A stretch of 64,000 bases of DNA, from positions 3,302,001 through 3,366,000 of the forward strand of contig NC_090952.1 in NCBI RefSeq assembly GCF_040807025.1. The letters run 5' to 3'. The notes under the pieces are model-generated. The model was not told where the DNA came from. It made no database searches and saw nothing but the letters and a program-made list of their open reading frames with translations. This stretch comes from Struthio camelus (Eukaryota; Chordata; Aves; Struthioniformes; Struthionidae). Positions 48,120 to 59,960 of the stretch are shown here, piece by piece; position 1 is the stretch's first letter, and every line of letters starts with the position of its first letter. Made by a program: the position numbers and the translations under genes.

Positions 48120-48900
48120 TTATAATTACATTTTGCCTGATTATGGACTGTGTTCATGTCTTCTCCTTTCTAGACTGGAAAAAGCCCGTTTTTTTAACAT
48201 TTCCTAATAAGTTGTGGTTACTAAACCTCTTTTCATTATTCATACTTCTCCTCTGGACTTCCTCCAGTTTGTCAAAATCTTTCTTAACTCAGCGCCCAAA
48301 AGTGGACAGGGTGTTCCATTCCCAGTGTTAAGCTAAGAAGAATAATATATCCCACGTCTCCTGCACTTGGTTTTCTAAGTGTAAGGCTCCTGCAAACACA
48401 TCATCATCTGACAAGTGTCTTCTTGCAGAGGCCTCGCCTTCCTGACTCATATTCCCCTGGTTCCCCAGTATGAGCCCTCAGTCTTTTTCTCAGCTCAGCT
48501 GTCTACTCAGTTATGCCCTATTTTGCACTTAGGTGTCTGGCTTCTCCTTCACAGCATCTTCACTGAATTCCCATCCTGCTGCTTTTAGACTGAATTCTGA
48601 ATTTGCTCTCTCAAGTGCTGGCAAGACCTCCCAGCTTAGAGCCACCCATACATTTTACATGGGCACTGTCTTTTCCATCAGCAGAGTTGCTAATGAAAAT
48701 ATTGATTACAGCCAGTCTGTGGACAGACTCCTGCAGTGTCCCAATTACTGTGTTCTCCTGCTTCAGTAGTGAATTGGTGATAACTACTTTGAGAACAATT
48801 TAAAAGCCAGTTGTGCGCCCACTTTCCTCGAAATTCAGCTAGACCATGTTTTCTCAGCTTACAGCTACAAAATCCTGCTTAGGAGAAGATCAATGTGCCT
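48120..48900 (-). mobile_element. Highly decayed CR1/L3-type LINE fragment, reverse transcriptase region
   Basis: Read on the plus strand the block shows, in order, CTCCTTTCTAGACTGGAAAA, CTCCTCTGGACTTCCTCCAG followed by TTTGTCAAAATCTTTCTTAA, GGTGTTCCATTCCCAGTG, CCTGACTCATATTC, TAATGAAAATATTGA, TTGGTGATAACTACTTTGAG and CCAGTTGTGCGCCCAC. All are landmarks of the reverse complement of CR1/L3 ORF2 from the RT thumb back towards motif A. Two parts translate as expected on the minus strand, such as W.AQLAFKLFSK for the usual 'WVHNWL..R'. The frame is destroyed. Older than the other copies. Confidence 0.72.
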
Positions 48901-49821
48901 TTCCTGTCCCACTGCAGTAACTTCTGTGTTGCCCTCCAAGCCCATATTAGCTATGGTTAAACCAACCAGGGACTATTTCCAGCAGGTAAACTCTGAATAG
49001 CAGTGAGACTGTTGGTGGTAAGAGGTGAAACCCGAATGGTTAGAGAACATTTGTGTGAATAAAATTGCTGAGATGGGGTCAGGAGCTCATGTTATTGGCT
49101 TGGGTTGTTTCCAAGTATTTGCTGAAAGATGCGAGACTCCTGAACTGTTCAGAGAGCCTCTGCAATACAGGCAATCATTCAGTGGACACTTCATTCGCTG
49201 TCTGAGAGGCCGGTCTCTGCACTGTGGCAGTCAAGGGGAGAGGAGGAACAGCTCAGGGTGGTGATGATGTGGCCTGCAGGCCCCTCAGGGCCAGACTAAC
49301 AAAGCTTGAGGGTCTCCAGCAGCAGCCACGGAGCCTAGGCTTCCCCTTGCAGCATGTGCTCCGTCGCCCAGTAGGTTCCCACCTTAATGCTGGGATGTCT
49401 TGACCGAAATGGCAGCTGTCACAGCCTTGCCACACACCCACAGTCCATGGGGACAGTTACATGTCATCTGTGAGTCTGAAAATGATGCATCCAGGCTGGT
49501 ACACTCGGGAGGCTGACAACCACGGTGAGGAGGAGTAAGGAGCAGTGCAGGAACGAGTCAAAGTGCGCCTTGGACTCACAGAGAGCGCAGCCTGCCCCTA
49601 CTCTGGATATGGCTTGCAGCAACGTCCTGGCACGGGACTTCTGTGAAAAAAATCACACTCACATCCAGTGACAGGCTGAGGGCACGGTTATTTGCAGCGT
49701 GTTGCCCTCACCAGAGTTAAAGCAAAGTCCACTCAGGTCTCTGGTGAAGAGGGGACACAACAGAGGACTTGGGCAGTGTAGCTGTCAAGCGGGGTTGGTG
49801 TAATCATAGGCCTTAACTTAC

Positions 49822-49872
49822 TATGAGCTGTTTGTCCGAAGTACGGCAGCGGAGAGTTTGCTGCTGTATCGG
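49822..49872 (-). CDS. Internal coding exon (51 bp) of the unrecognised minus-strand gene
   Basis: The acceptor on the minus strand is GTGCCTCTTCCTCCTGCCAC followed by CCCCAGTTGCAG, and the donor is CTCATA, then GTAAGTTAAG. Entry and exit are phase 1, with 16 full codons: DTAANSPLPYFGQTAH. It joins the 41161-41217 exon through an AGT serine codon. This is the most 5' exon I can place with matching phase. The translation-initiation exon was not found in the remaining 14 kb. Exon status is inferred from splice signals plus phase, so the possibility of chance is higher than for the terminal exon. Confidence 0.48.
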
Positions 49873-50293
49873 CTGCAACTGGGGGTGGCAGGAGGAAGAG
49901 GCACTGGCCTAGGTGTTTACTAATAAAAACTGCCCAAACCATCTGGCAAGTCATATATTTAGCTTGTGGCCTCAAGTTTTAAAATATGTCTGCAAAATGG
50001 TTATGTGGGTGTCTGAACAGCTCCAAAACCGCAGGCTCTGTTTGTTTCAATTTATATGTATCACATCGGATAGCTCCAGGCTGCAGGAGCAGGGAAGGCA
50101 GGGAAGCAGGCGGAGGGGAACGGCGGAGACTTCTGCCAGATTTGCCCTGGGGATCTGACCCTCTCTGATGGGTTCTTTGTGTAATTTTGTGTTTAATGTA
50201 TAAATTTAGCTCTGCTTTACCTCTTGTGTTATTCAATTTAGCTGTCAGCAGTCTGGCAGGGTGCCCGGGGCCTTGCGAACTGCACAGGGAACA

Positions 50294-50309
50294 CTTATCA
50301 TGTGATAAG
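50294..50309 (+). promoter_or_regulatory. Palindromic GATA-E-box-GATA composite site
   Basis: CTTATCATGTGATAAG: two perfectly inverted GATA-factor sites (TTATCA and TGATAA, both WGATAR) sharing a central CATGTG E-box. GATA sites paired with an E-box are classic enhancer modules (for example GATA1/TAL1 complexes), although the usual arrangement has 8-10 bp spacing rather than overlap. Here the sites overlap, so binding could be exclusive. Functional status is inferred. Confidence 0.5.
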
Positions 50310-51215
50310 AAACACCTTTGGCAGACGAGTCCGGAGCAGGGGGCTTGTCCCAGAGCAGCCTGCAGCCTGGCAGCTCCTTATCATTTATGGGGAGGTAGGA
50401 ACTGGAAACGTGAGGGCTCTGCAAAGTCTTTTTTCTTTGAGTGAAGTAAACAGTGTGCTGGGCCAGGCTCCCAAATGGCTGGCAGGGAAGATGACACACG
50501 GGGTACATGGGAGAGCGAGGCTCTGCTCCTGGAGGGGTACCCTACAGGGGTACTCTGCGCTCCCACGTCCTGTTGTGCAGGGGGAGGGACAGCGGTGGGG
50601 ACGTGTCCCTGCCCTCTGCCCACCCTGCCCATGGAGGGAAGGCAGGAAAACATCTTCCCTCCAAAGAAAAAGGGCCTGAGAGCCTCTAGGTCAGGAGAGG
50701 GAAACCCGGGGCCTGACCTTGAGGTGTGCAGGGGTTTGGACTGCTATGGGCATTGGAAGGGTCCTTCCAACCGGCAGCAAAGAAAACCACTTCCCATCCC
50801 ACTCTGGATGCTCAACACAGTCTTGCTCCATAGGGTACCCCCAGTCCCACTCCCAAGTTTGCAAGGGCCTGGGTAGGCTGTGGAGGCTGATCTTTCCTCT
50901 CTCTAGTTTGAGTACTAGGGCCGATCAGGGGCATGGAGCAAAACAGGGATGCTTCTGCTCTCTTCACAACCAAAGGTAGGTAAGGAAGCCATGGGGACAC
51001 AGAAACCACAGATGTTCATGTGTAGATCTGAACCCCAGTACTTAAATCCTCACACACAGCTTGGCATCCAGCCTAGTTGACAGGAGCCCATTGAGGATCC
51101 AGCCCCTGGACACTACGTAGTTCTAGTCTGGGTCTAATCCAGACCTGCCAGCCCAGACCTCACATCAAAAGTGTTAGTGCCAACCCCAGTATTTAGGGAT
51201 CACAGCTCCAGACCT

Positions 51216-51244
51216 CCCCCCCCCCCCCCCCCCCCCCCCCCCCC
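51216..51244 (+). repeat. Poly(C) homopolymer, 29 bases
   Basis: Twenty-nine uninterrupted C. This is exceptionally long for a C/G mononucleotide run. Its exact length is likely unreliable in assembly and it can form i-motif/G-quadruplex structures. Confidence 0.97.
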
Positions 51245-54200
51245 GTCTATGGTCTTGAACCTAAAATGATTTATTCTGGATTCTTTTTATTTTCCTTCAT
51301 CCCATCTCTCCCCACTCCAGGTCTGTGCTGTGGTCAAGATTTGCTCCTCCGGCAACAAGTCTCAGACTCTTTACTTTTTAGAAAAGCAATCAGAAGCAAG
51401 CTCCCTGAGCTCCAGTAACTGGAGGTGAGGAAGCAGGCAAAACCGTCAGTCCCATGTTAAACTGTAAGCGTGTGGAAGGGGCAGTGCATTTGGCTCATGA
51501 TATCTTTCCTGCAAACTCTTGTGGGATCCACTCTTCCATCACATCCTGCTTGCCTGGAACCAAGGCTGAGCGGGCTCAGAGCATTTTAGGGAACCAGGAC
51601 AGGTGCTGTCCAAGGGCCAGGGGCACTTTCAGAATGGGGATAGAGTCAGGAGAGAACAGGAAAGGCCATAGCAGACCTTAGGTTGCTAGAAGGACACTTC
51701 AGATCACACTGCTGAAGTCCAAGAGATGTCTTTCCAACCAAGGGAGCTCAGAACTTAGTGACTGCTCCAGCAGCAGCCCAAATGCCCATGGTGCAAGGTA
51801 CTGTATGCACAGGGAATACTCCTTGCACCTGGGAGGTTGCAGTATTGCAGCCCCTTTTCCAGGGAAGGCATGAGAACAACACAGAGGGCAGATAGAGCAG
51901 AGCTGAGGGCTCCTCCCTGAGCCTGAGAAGATCAGGCTGATCATCTGCTTCTACACCGACCAGATGCTTCCCCAACTTCTTCCTTTTGGTATCCACAAAC
52001 TGTTTCTTAAATCCACCTGCTACATTGGCAGGCACTTCTGGCCGTTCACCTCTATCTGGGATCTAAACCATATGAGGAGAAAAAGACAGAGCCACGTGGC
52101 AAGAACTGGGGCCAGAGGAAGTGTGTGGTCTCCTCATCCCCCTCATTTTTCCTCACAGCCCTCCTCACTCATCATGGCCTGTCCCCTGACTTCTTCCCCA
52201 AGAGACAGGTCTTTGCAACTGTGCAAAAGCTGTGGGAATACCCCACTGCCAGCTCTTGCAGTATGAGCTTGAACCTTGCAGCAAGCAATACAACCCCTCA
52301 AGTCCTAACTGCTAAAGTCAAGTCAATAGAGGGAAGTCTCTTCTCTTATTGAAGTGGCATAGAAAAGCATGGAAGTTCACAGCAATCCAGCAGCCCAAAC
52401 TGGAAGGTTAAAAAAAAAACAAAAGCACCAATTGGTAGTGAAACCTGGGATTTATAATACTTCCCACCCTCGAGTGTGTTGACTTGATATTGCTCCACCC
52501 TTGCAACATTGAATGATGGATTCATGACACATGCCCTGCTCTGTTGCTCCACTCTTTTTGCTGCCTTGCTTCTGGCTTGGAAGGTGCTCTTTTCCTAGTT
52601 GCACCAAAGTCTAGTCGAACTGCTCAGTATCAGTGATGCCGGCAAGTGTATTTGGGCAGCTCCAAATTCCTGTTTTCTGTACTTGACCCAAAAGCACCAG
52701 TTCTCCCTTGCCCTGCTGTGCCGCCTGCTCCAGTCCCACCACACATACTGCTTTCCTGGTGCCATGCTCCCAGGAGAGTCCTTCCCTTGTTGACACCACA
52801 GCACTGCGTGGGATTATAGGGTGAAGAAGAGGCATTTAATAGAGTCTCCTTTAAAAAGCTCCCCCCTGAAAGAGACCCTCTGCTCAGATCATGGCATGTA
52901 AGCCCTGCCCATCTTCCTCACCACAAAAGAGCTGGGAACACATTTGCAAGGTGTGCTAAAATGTCTCTGTCCTGCTCCAAGCACCTTCCCTAAAGCAGAA
53001 ATGGCCAACTGTAATGAAATACTGAGTGCTGGAGGCCCCAGCGTGGCAGCTGGGGGAGACCCTACAAACTCATTTCATAAGTGGTTCACCCTTTGACTTC
53101 AGGTCTTCAGATTATCAAGAGCTGAGCTAATGCCAAAAGCTACCAGACAAGCAGCTTTCTCAGGAATTGCTATCCTGGAATATGCAGCCTGACAGTAAAT
53201 AAACTTTTTCAAGCCACAGAAAAAGATCCAGGCCTGCAATTTCTTCCTTGCTGTCTGGAAAAAGAGAAGCGAGCAAGACTTGGATTGTGTTTTCCAAAGG
53301 TTAAAACACAGGGTAGGGATGTTATTTTAGTGAATGGTTGAGCCCATTCAAACCTCATGATAAACAGATACGTCCCTCAGTCCTGTTTGTGCAGATCCAG
53401 TGTCAGGCTGGGCTCCAGGCCACATTCCTCCCACTGCTGAGGACGTGACTGTCTGCCCCCACAGGAATGGCATTGGGCTTTGGAAAAGTTATGCAAAGAG
53501 GGGAGTGAAAAAGGGGCTATTTTGCAGATGGTGCTGAGTTATTCCAGACATGAAGTGCAAACACAATTACAAACACATGAAATCCCCTCCTCCCCACAAA
53601 AAAGCTAGTCTGTGCCCATAATTAATGCTAGGGATTACTGGTGGGGGAGGAGGGGTGAAGGAAGAGACTTGAAGGGGTTGGAGGGTTCCATGCGCATAGT
53701 GTAACCTGAAAAACACATTACAGAGGTGAACTATGGCTAACCCTGACATATCCAAGTTTTGCCGAGGCAGAACAGAACTGCACATTTCAAGGTCTACCTT
53801 GAAGCTGATGGAGAGAGAGAGGAGGAAAGAGCCCATATGGCCGAGACATTGATTCCAGCCATCCAGAGGTCTCATCATAGAACAGCACAGAGAGACTGCT
53901 CAAGGAAGGACAGTTGGAAGGAGCAGGAGCAGGAGAAGGCCCATCCAACATCAGGCTGGTGGAGCACAAGAGCAGCTGAGCATTGCCCAGGCCTGCTCTG
54001 CAAATGTGTGAGAGCCCTGTCTGGCTGCAAGGGAGCTGGAGATGGTTGTGTGGGTGGTGGGAACTTTGACACCACTTCAGAAGGCTGCTGGAGGTCTTTT
54101 GTGGCTGTGGATTTTGGCTGAAGTGACAGTGTCAGATGAGGGGATGCTCCATGGCAGATGGTAGCCTCCATCACGGTGAAGGAGCTGGGCTGAGTTCCCA

Positions 54201-56040
54201 AGCTTTGTGAAGCCTCAGGAGCTGATGCGTTGAAACAAGCCTGCCTCCCCACAGGTCAGCACACTGCCTCAAGCCTCTCACTCTCCCCTCCATCATATGG
54301 CACCTGGAGCTCCCCAACAGCCTCGTGCTGGCATGGAGAGGTATTTCTGCTGGGGTAGGAAGAGGGAGCTGGGAGCCTAGTTAGGGTCACTGAGCCAGTG
54401 CGTGCCAGGCCCTGCTCATTGGGTGGAGGGGCAGCTTGAGAGGAATAAAGAGAGACACGAAGTCTTTTGATGTCTAATGGGATTTTCCTCATGACTGCTA
54501 GCAGGACAGCCTTAAAGAGCCCACTTCTCTGGCTCTGCTTGCCTGAGGCATCTTGGTTTCATACATCTGAGAGGCTGAGGCAAAAGGAAAGGAGGGGGAA
54601 GAGTAGGCTGGGAAAGTCCCAGCTGAGTACTATCCGCAGCAACATACAGCATTTTTATCTGCACACCATGCCTTCCCAGGAAGCCATGAGGGGCTGTCTT
54701 CCAGAGAGACCAGCAGAGTGGTGGACAGGGAGGGGACCTGCCTACCTGGTGGGCACAACAGTGCTAGGCAGATTTTAGTTATTTTCTAGCTCTTTGCAAT
54801 TCAGTCCGAGTTATCAGGCCCTAGGGGGGTCCCAGAGAGGGAGTGTGACCTGACTTACTGATCTTTGTGGCCATGGAGGAGGTCATACCGGATGCTAAGA
54901 CTTTGGTCAGCATCAACACTTCTGCTTGCTGCAGCCCCTTGCACAGGGCATCCCATGGTCCTGATATTCATGCATTTTTGGCAAAACCCCTTTAAAAAAG
55001 ACATCCGTTGTGGCTATGACTGAACTTGTTCTATCAGTCACAGGCCTGAGAGTACAACTGGCGGGTACCAACCTGGGCTGCCAAGGAGGGAAGAGAGTCA
55101 AATGTGGAGATTCCTCCTTCAAAATACTAAACATGTAACTAAATGTTGTAAGCTCTGATTCCATTTCATGTTCCTGTATTGACCTTTCTGCCACGACCAT
55201 ATCCTGTGACTGAGCAACTCCCCTTGCAGGTCAAACACTGGTGGCATCCTCGGGATGCACAGCTCCACCAAAGAGGGCACCTTGTTTCGAGGACCACAGA
55301 GTAGGCACAGTCACAGCCACCAGGAACCAGGAGTGCTGTTGAGACTCATGAGCTCCTCTAGAAATATGCCATGATTAATTGCAAATGGCTCAGGCTTTTG
55401 AAGAAAGGCTTAAAAAAAAAGAATAAATAATTGCCTACTCCAGGAACTAGAGTAGGGTAAGGAGATCTCACTGTCTGACACAGTCATTCAGCAACAATAT
55501 GCATGAAACATGAGACACGCTGCTTGTCTTGTTCAGCTTCTGACAAAGGCATTTACTTGAATTTCCCAATTAGTTTTGCTACCAGAAAGACCATCTATTA
55601 TTATTGTTACACAGGAAACCTTGCAAACAGGACACTCCAGCATTATTTTATCGTGTGTAATCAGCCCTCCCGTCAGAGGGCTTTGCTCTTTTGGTTTTGT
55701 GCCTGGTGAGTTTGTTTGTTTAATACCCCTCTTTCGACACTGGATCAGTTTTTCTATCCTATCTTCCTAGGCACAGCACTAATGATCAAGGCTTTGTACT
55801 ATGTTATTTGAGAGCTGCAGCTTTTCTGAGTAGACTGGTGCTCCCCTGGGGAGGTGAAAATGTGTCTTTATCACTAAGCACAAGTAGGGAAACTGAGATA
55901 CACACAAACAGCTTCCCCAACCTCACAGAGAAAATTGGTGGCAGAATCTCTAAGGTGACCCCTGACTCTGAGCTGGACTGTCCTCCCAGATCAGCAGGTC
56001 CTTCCTCAAGGAGATGGAGGAAAACCTCAGAGTGCTCGTA

Positions 56041-56148
56041 TCACAGAATCACAGAATAGTTGAGAGTGGAAGGGACCTCTGGAGATAATCTGACTCAACC
56101 TCTCTGCTAAAACAGAATCAGCTAGAGCAGGGTGCCCAGGACCAGGTA
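56041..56148 (-). mobile_element. CR1 LINE 3' tail fragment
   Basis: On the minus strand: CTGATTCTGTTTTAGCAGAG, AGGTTGAGTCAGATTATCTC, CAGAGGTCCCTTCCACTCTC, then AACTATTCTGTGATTCTGTG. This is the last ~105 bases of a CR1, including the two-octamer tail. Extremely 5'-truncated. Confidence 0.93.
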
Positions 56149-59100
56149 AAGAAGGGGAGATAAGCACCCGAAGTCCCTCTCTTCTGCTCCATACTTTTCA
56201 TCCACATGGCCACCACCTGACTCCATCAACACAAAAGAGTGCGCTGTTTTGCTGCCCTGCACAGCAGATTCCCCAAATCCTTTCTGTTGCTAGCCAGGCT
56301 GATTGCCCGGTGATATCCTGTATCCTGCTAGGCAGAGGGGCAGATGTTTATAGCCAAAGAGAAGCAAACAGGGCCTCCTCTGGCCCTGGGCTGGTGCAGA
56401 TCTTGAGGGATTTTGCCTGCAATGCATAAGAAAGAGTTTGGTTGGGTTGCCTGCTGGCGGATGCGTGGTGTGTGGGAAACCCCTTGCTTAGGAAGGACAA
56501 GGAAGTCACCTCGAGCCATACGGAAGGAGAAGAGAAGAGGCCATGGCATGAGGCTGCAGTACAGGCCTCTGATCAAGGGTCCTTTGGACTCAGAACCCTT
56601 TAAACTGTTCATCACCTGTTAATGGGGCACGGGCTTCCATACTGTGGGCCTCAGCATGCACAGGAAGCCACACAAAAAGAGGGAAGGGGGCCTGCAACAC
56701 CTGAGAGTGATTCACTCAGACATTGCTGCAGGAGGTGGGAACACTTCTGCTCTGAGAGCATGCCGCAGGGCCCCAGTGGGAGGAGAAGGGTACTTTGGAG
56801 AGCATCAGAAACACTTGAGTTTCTCACACTGCATTTCCACACCACCTGGTTGAAGAGACCTCAAACGGCTCGTCTGGGCAATTTTTCTGTCCTAGCTGTC
56901 ACTGCTCAGCTGTTCAGTCAACAGGGTCTTTCTTCAGCTGGCAGCACTGCCTAATGGGCAGAGCCCTTGGGAGAGAGTTAAAGGCCTCAGGTGGCCACTG
57001 GTACTGTCTCCACTGGCCGCTTGCTGGCTGACCAGCACCTCCTGGATTTCTCCTGTGCATCTCCTAGAGTTTGGAGGGTGATGCATAAGTATCACCTCCT
57101 CCCAGCCCCTCATTGAAACACTCCCCTGACAGGACTCTGGCACACTTTGGAGCACGGTCACATTCCCCTTGTAGTCTCTCTGGTTCTTTGTGCTCCCCTG
57201 TCTGTCTAGACCAGCTGTCTAACAGCTCACTGTCCAGCCTAGGGTAACAGTCTGGAGGTCCTCCGTTAGCTGATGGGGATATCAGGAAATCCAGATATAA
57301 CTCACTCCATCTGAAGCAGGTACCCAAGACTATTTGGAGGATATTAAGTGACCCTCTCATCAGCAGGCCTATATAACAAACTGTGATTGATATCTTTCAT
57401 CTCGCTGAAGTTAAGGTCAGCCTTCATGTCTCTCACTGTGTCTCTTCTGCTTTTGCTTTGGGAGGGCTCAGAGCCAACATGGGGGCTGCAGCCCTCTGCC
57501 AGTCTCCCAGGTACCACAGCAATACAGTGAATGAGCTGTCCTATGAGGAATAATCAATATTGCTGGCTTGATCCTGGGCTTGGCATGTCTCAGTCTAGAT
57601 TTTCCTCTCTCCCCCTCTGGCTGGCTTGTCTCTTTGGACCGTCCCTGACTCTCCCTTTCTGCCAGTCCGCTTGGGCTCTGATCCTCAGGTCTCTAAAAGG
57701 ACAACTGTTCGTTTTAACTCAGAAATGTTGCTAGGAAAAGCCTCATGGCCTCTCTCATACCTGCAGCCTCATGTAGCTGGGACCAGGACCTTTTAAGGAC
57801 AGCAGTTCTCACCTTTCCCAAGCTGTGTTTCTTTTCCCAAATTAGGCTAAGAGAGGTGTTGCCTCTGAAAGAGGCAAAACATTGTAGGTCAGCTGATGGC
57901 TGGTAACTTGTGTCAGAGCTCAGGACACCTGGCACCTTGGTGCTGCTGACTATCACACACCCTGATAGCCAATTTGGCCTTAATGCCGTCTTCAGTATCT
58001 GTGCCCCACACTGCTGAGCCCTGCCTGAGAAAAGTCACAGCAGACTTTGGAGACCACATCCCTCTTCTTTGGCTTTCTTTCTTGGTCCCAGCTGACCACC
58101 TGTAGCACTGAAAAAAATACTGTCTAAGGAGAACATTTTTCTGAGTGTGAGCTCTAAAGAGAGGGCTGCTAGTGAAGTTTAACACCACCCTCACATCCAG
58201 GCTGGGAACAGCTGCGTACATACAGACTAACACAAAGGACTCATTGGACAGACTGCTCAGACAACAGATACAGAAGCCCAAAGTGCAGTATCCAGGACAG
58301 AACAGGAAGTCGAGCAGAGAAGCTGTTGGTAGACTGAGTGGCAGAGTGGCTTATTGCATTGCCTTCACCCCTTATGTGGGGATGGGCAGTGCAAACACAC
58401 CAGCAAGTAGAGAGTGTCTGCAGGTATAACTTGGCTTTAGGCCTCTACAGCTCTGGAGTCTCTGGGGGCTCCTGTTGGAGTCCATGGAGAGAGGACACCT
58501 CTAGTGCCAGCTAATCCTCCCTGTGTTAGAAGTCTGGATGTCATCTCCAGACAGGTATGTAACCCTCCAGCACCGCGTGCTTCTTTTGCTTGACTGTCAA
58601 AGGAGCTCAGGACAACCATCTCCGACTTGAACGTCCAACTTTAAGATACTGAAGTTAGAGCAGATCAGTCTACTTGATTACATGAACTGCCAGCTTCAGG
58701 GAAGTAAACGATCATTTTTGTCAATTTTGAAGCTGCAACCTCAGCTGTAACCAGTCTCTCTATTGATGCTGGCCTAGCATCAATATTCCTCGTCCCATTG
58801 GAGTGTTAATGTGCTGAGAAGGTGGTTACCTAGTTCCTGGGGGACGTTCTGTCTCTGATTGCCTGCCTGTCTATGAATCTCACAGCCTGCTGCTTTTCCA
58901 CCTCTCCATACCAGTTCTTTAGTTCCAAATAAGTGGTCCATGCTTTGGCACTGTAGCACTAGAGTTCCCTCTGAATCAGTGGTTTGTTGCATATGTGTTA
59001 AATTACAGTTGTTTTTAGCCCCTTCCAACAGTTTTTCATCCAAGAGCTTTCTAATTATCTGACAGTACACAGAGCTCCTGACCTTATCCTTGGCTGGATG

Positions 59101-59881
59101 TACATCTGCCTGTACAACAGGTCACAGTGACCACTGCTACCCGGGGGATGTCATTCAGAGTATCTGTAATTTCAGCCTTGGGCACATGGGGAAGCTTCCT
59201 TTGCGTTAGGTGGGCTGTGAAGCTGTGTGCACATTTCTCCTTTAGCTAGCCTGCAGCCCTTCTTTGTGGCTTGTACAAAAATTATGCCTTCCATCATGTT
59301 GAAATGCTCATTCCCGCCTGGCTGTTACACACGGCCAACGTTCCTTGATTTCCACAAGTATTTAATCTAACTACCACTGAGCTGCTAAAGAGAATGGATG
59401 AGATGACAAGGGCTTTTTCACATCCTTAATGTGTAAGCACAATGGCAGGAGACATTCCTTCCTTTGTGCTTCAACTGTTTGTGATCTACACAAAGAGGAG
59501 ACATGTCCAAGTGTATGACAGGTGTGAGTTTTACTATCCCCCATGGCTAAGGCTCTTGAGTCCTTTCAATAGTGTCCATCTACTCAGCACTGGACCTGGG
59601 GGAAGAACATTTTGGTGATAAACTTATTTGAAAAATAGTTTCTTATCAAAAGACATGTTGGGGAGAATTAATTACTTTTGATTGAAATATCCTGCATTTT
59701 TTATGAAGAACTATACAGTGAAAACCAAAGTTGCTGGAACAAAAAAGTACCTAGTACTAGGTTTGAAGATCACAGGGGATTCAAAATCAAGAAAAATGAA
59801 TCTCTGATGTTCCTAATGAAATAACAACTTATTCAACCAAAGATAGCTTTTTTGAAAAACAGAAATGTCTCACTTTTTAAT

Positions 59882-59960
59882 AGAGGGAAGGGAAGGAAAA
59901 GTAAAGGAAAAGGAAAAGGAGAAAGAGGGAAGGTAAGGGGAAAGGGGAAGAGGAAGAACA
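59882..59960 (+). repeat. Purine-rich (GGAAA/GGGAA)n tract
   Basis: Nearly 80 bases of A and G with GGAAAA, GGGAAG and GGAAGAG units. A low-complexity mirror-like purine tract, potentially H-DNA forming. Confidence 0.88.

Larger units (their letters stand above)
41218..49821 (-). other. Inferred intron
   Basis: This lies between the 51-bp and 57-bp exons. It contains a 14-C run at 41877-41890, a long TA/CA microsatellite at 42182-42310, an A/G-rich tract at 44000-44045 and two highly decayed CR1 copies (44.1-44.6 plus strand, 48.1-48.9 minus strand). A candidate splice-flanked 55-bp segment lies at 45249-45303. The AT-rich block 43050-43800 has no recognised repeat. Confidence 0.4.
49873..56040. 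other. Non-coding stretch (possible intron), partly unusual
   Basis: No exon is firmly supported. It contains a very long minus-strand pyrimidine tract near 50083-50130, a GATA/E-box/GATA palindrome at 50294-50309 and a 29-C run at 51216-51244. A candidate splice-flanked segment lies at 52017-52062, and a MIR-like stretch near 55880-55970. The remainder was not recognised. Confidence 0.4.

Noticed and set aside
49979..50080. Possible alternative terminal exon ending in TAA (reads AIRCDTYKLKQTEPAVLELF…)
   Set aside because: The acceptor is very strong, but no poly(A) hexamer follows, the first AG gives a stop in the gene's phase, and no donor exists. Kept only as part of a finding.
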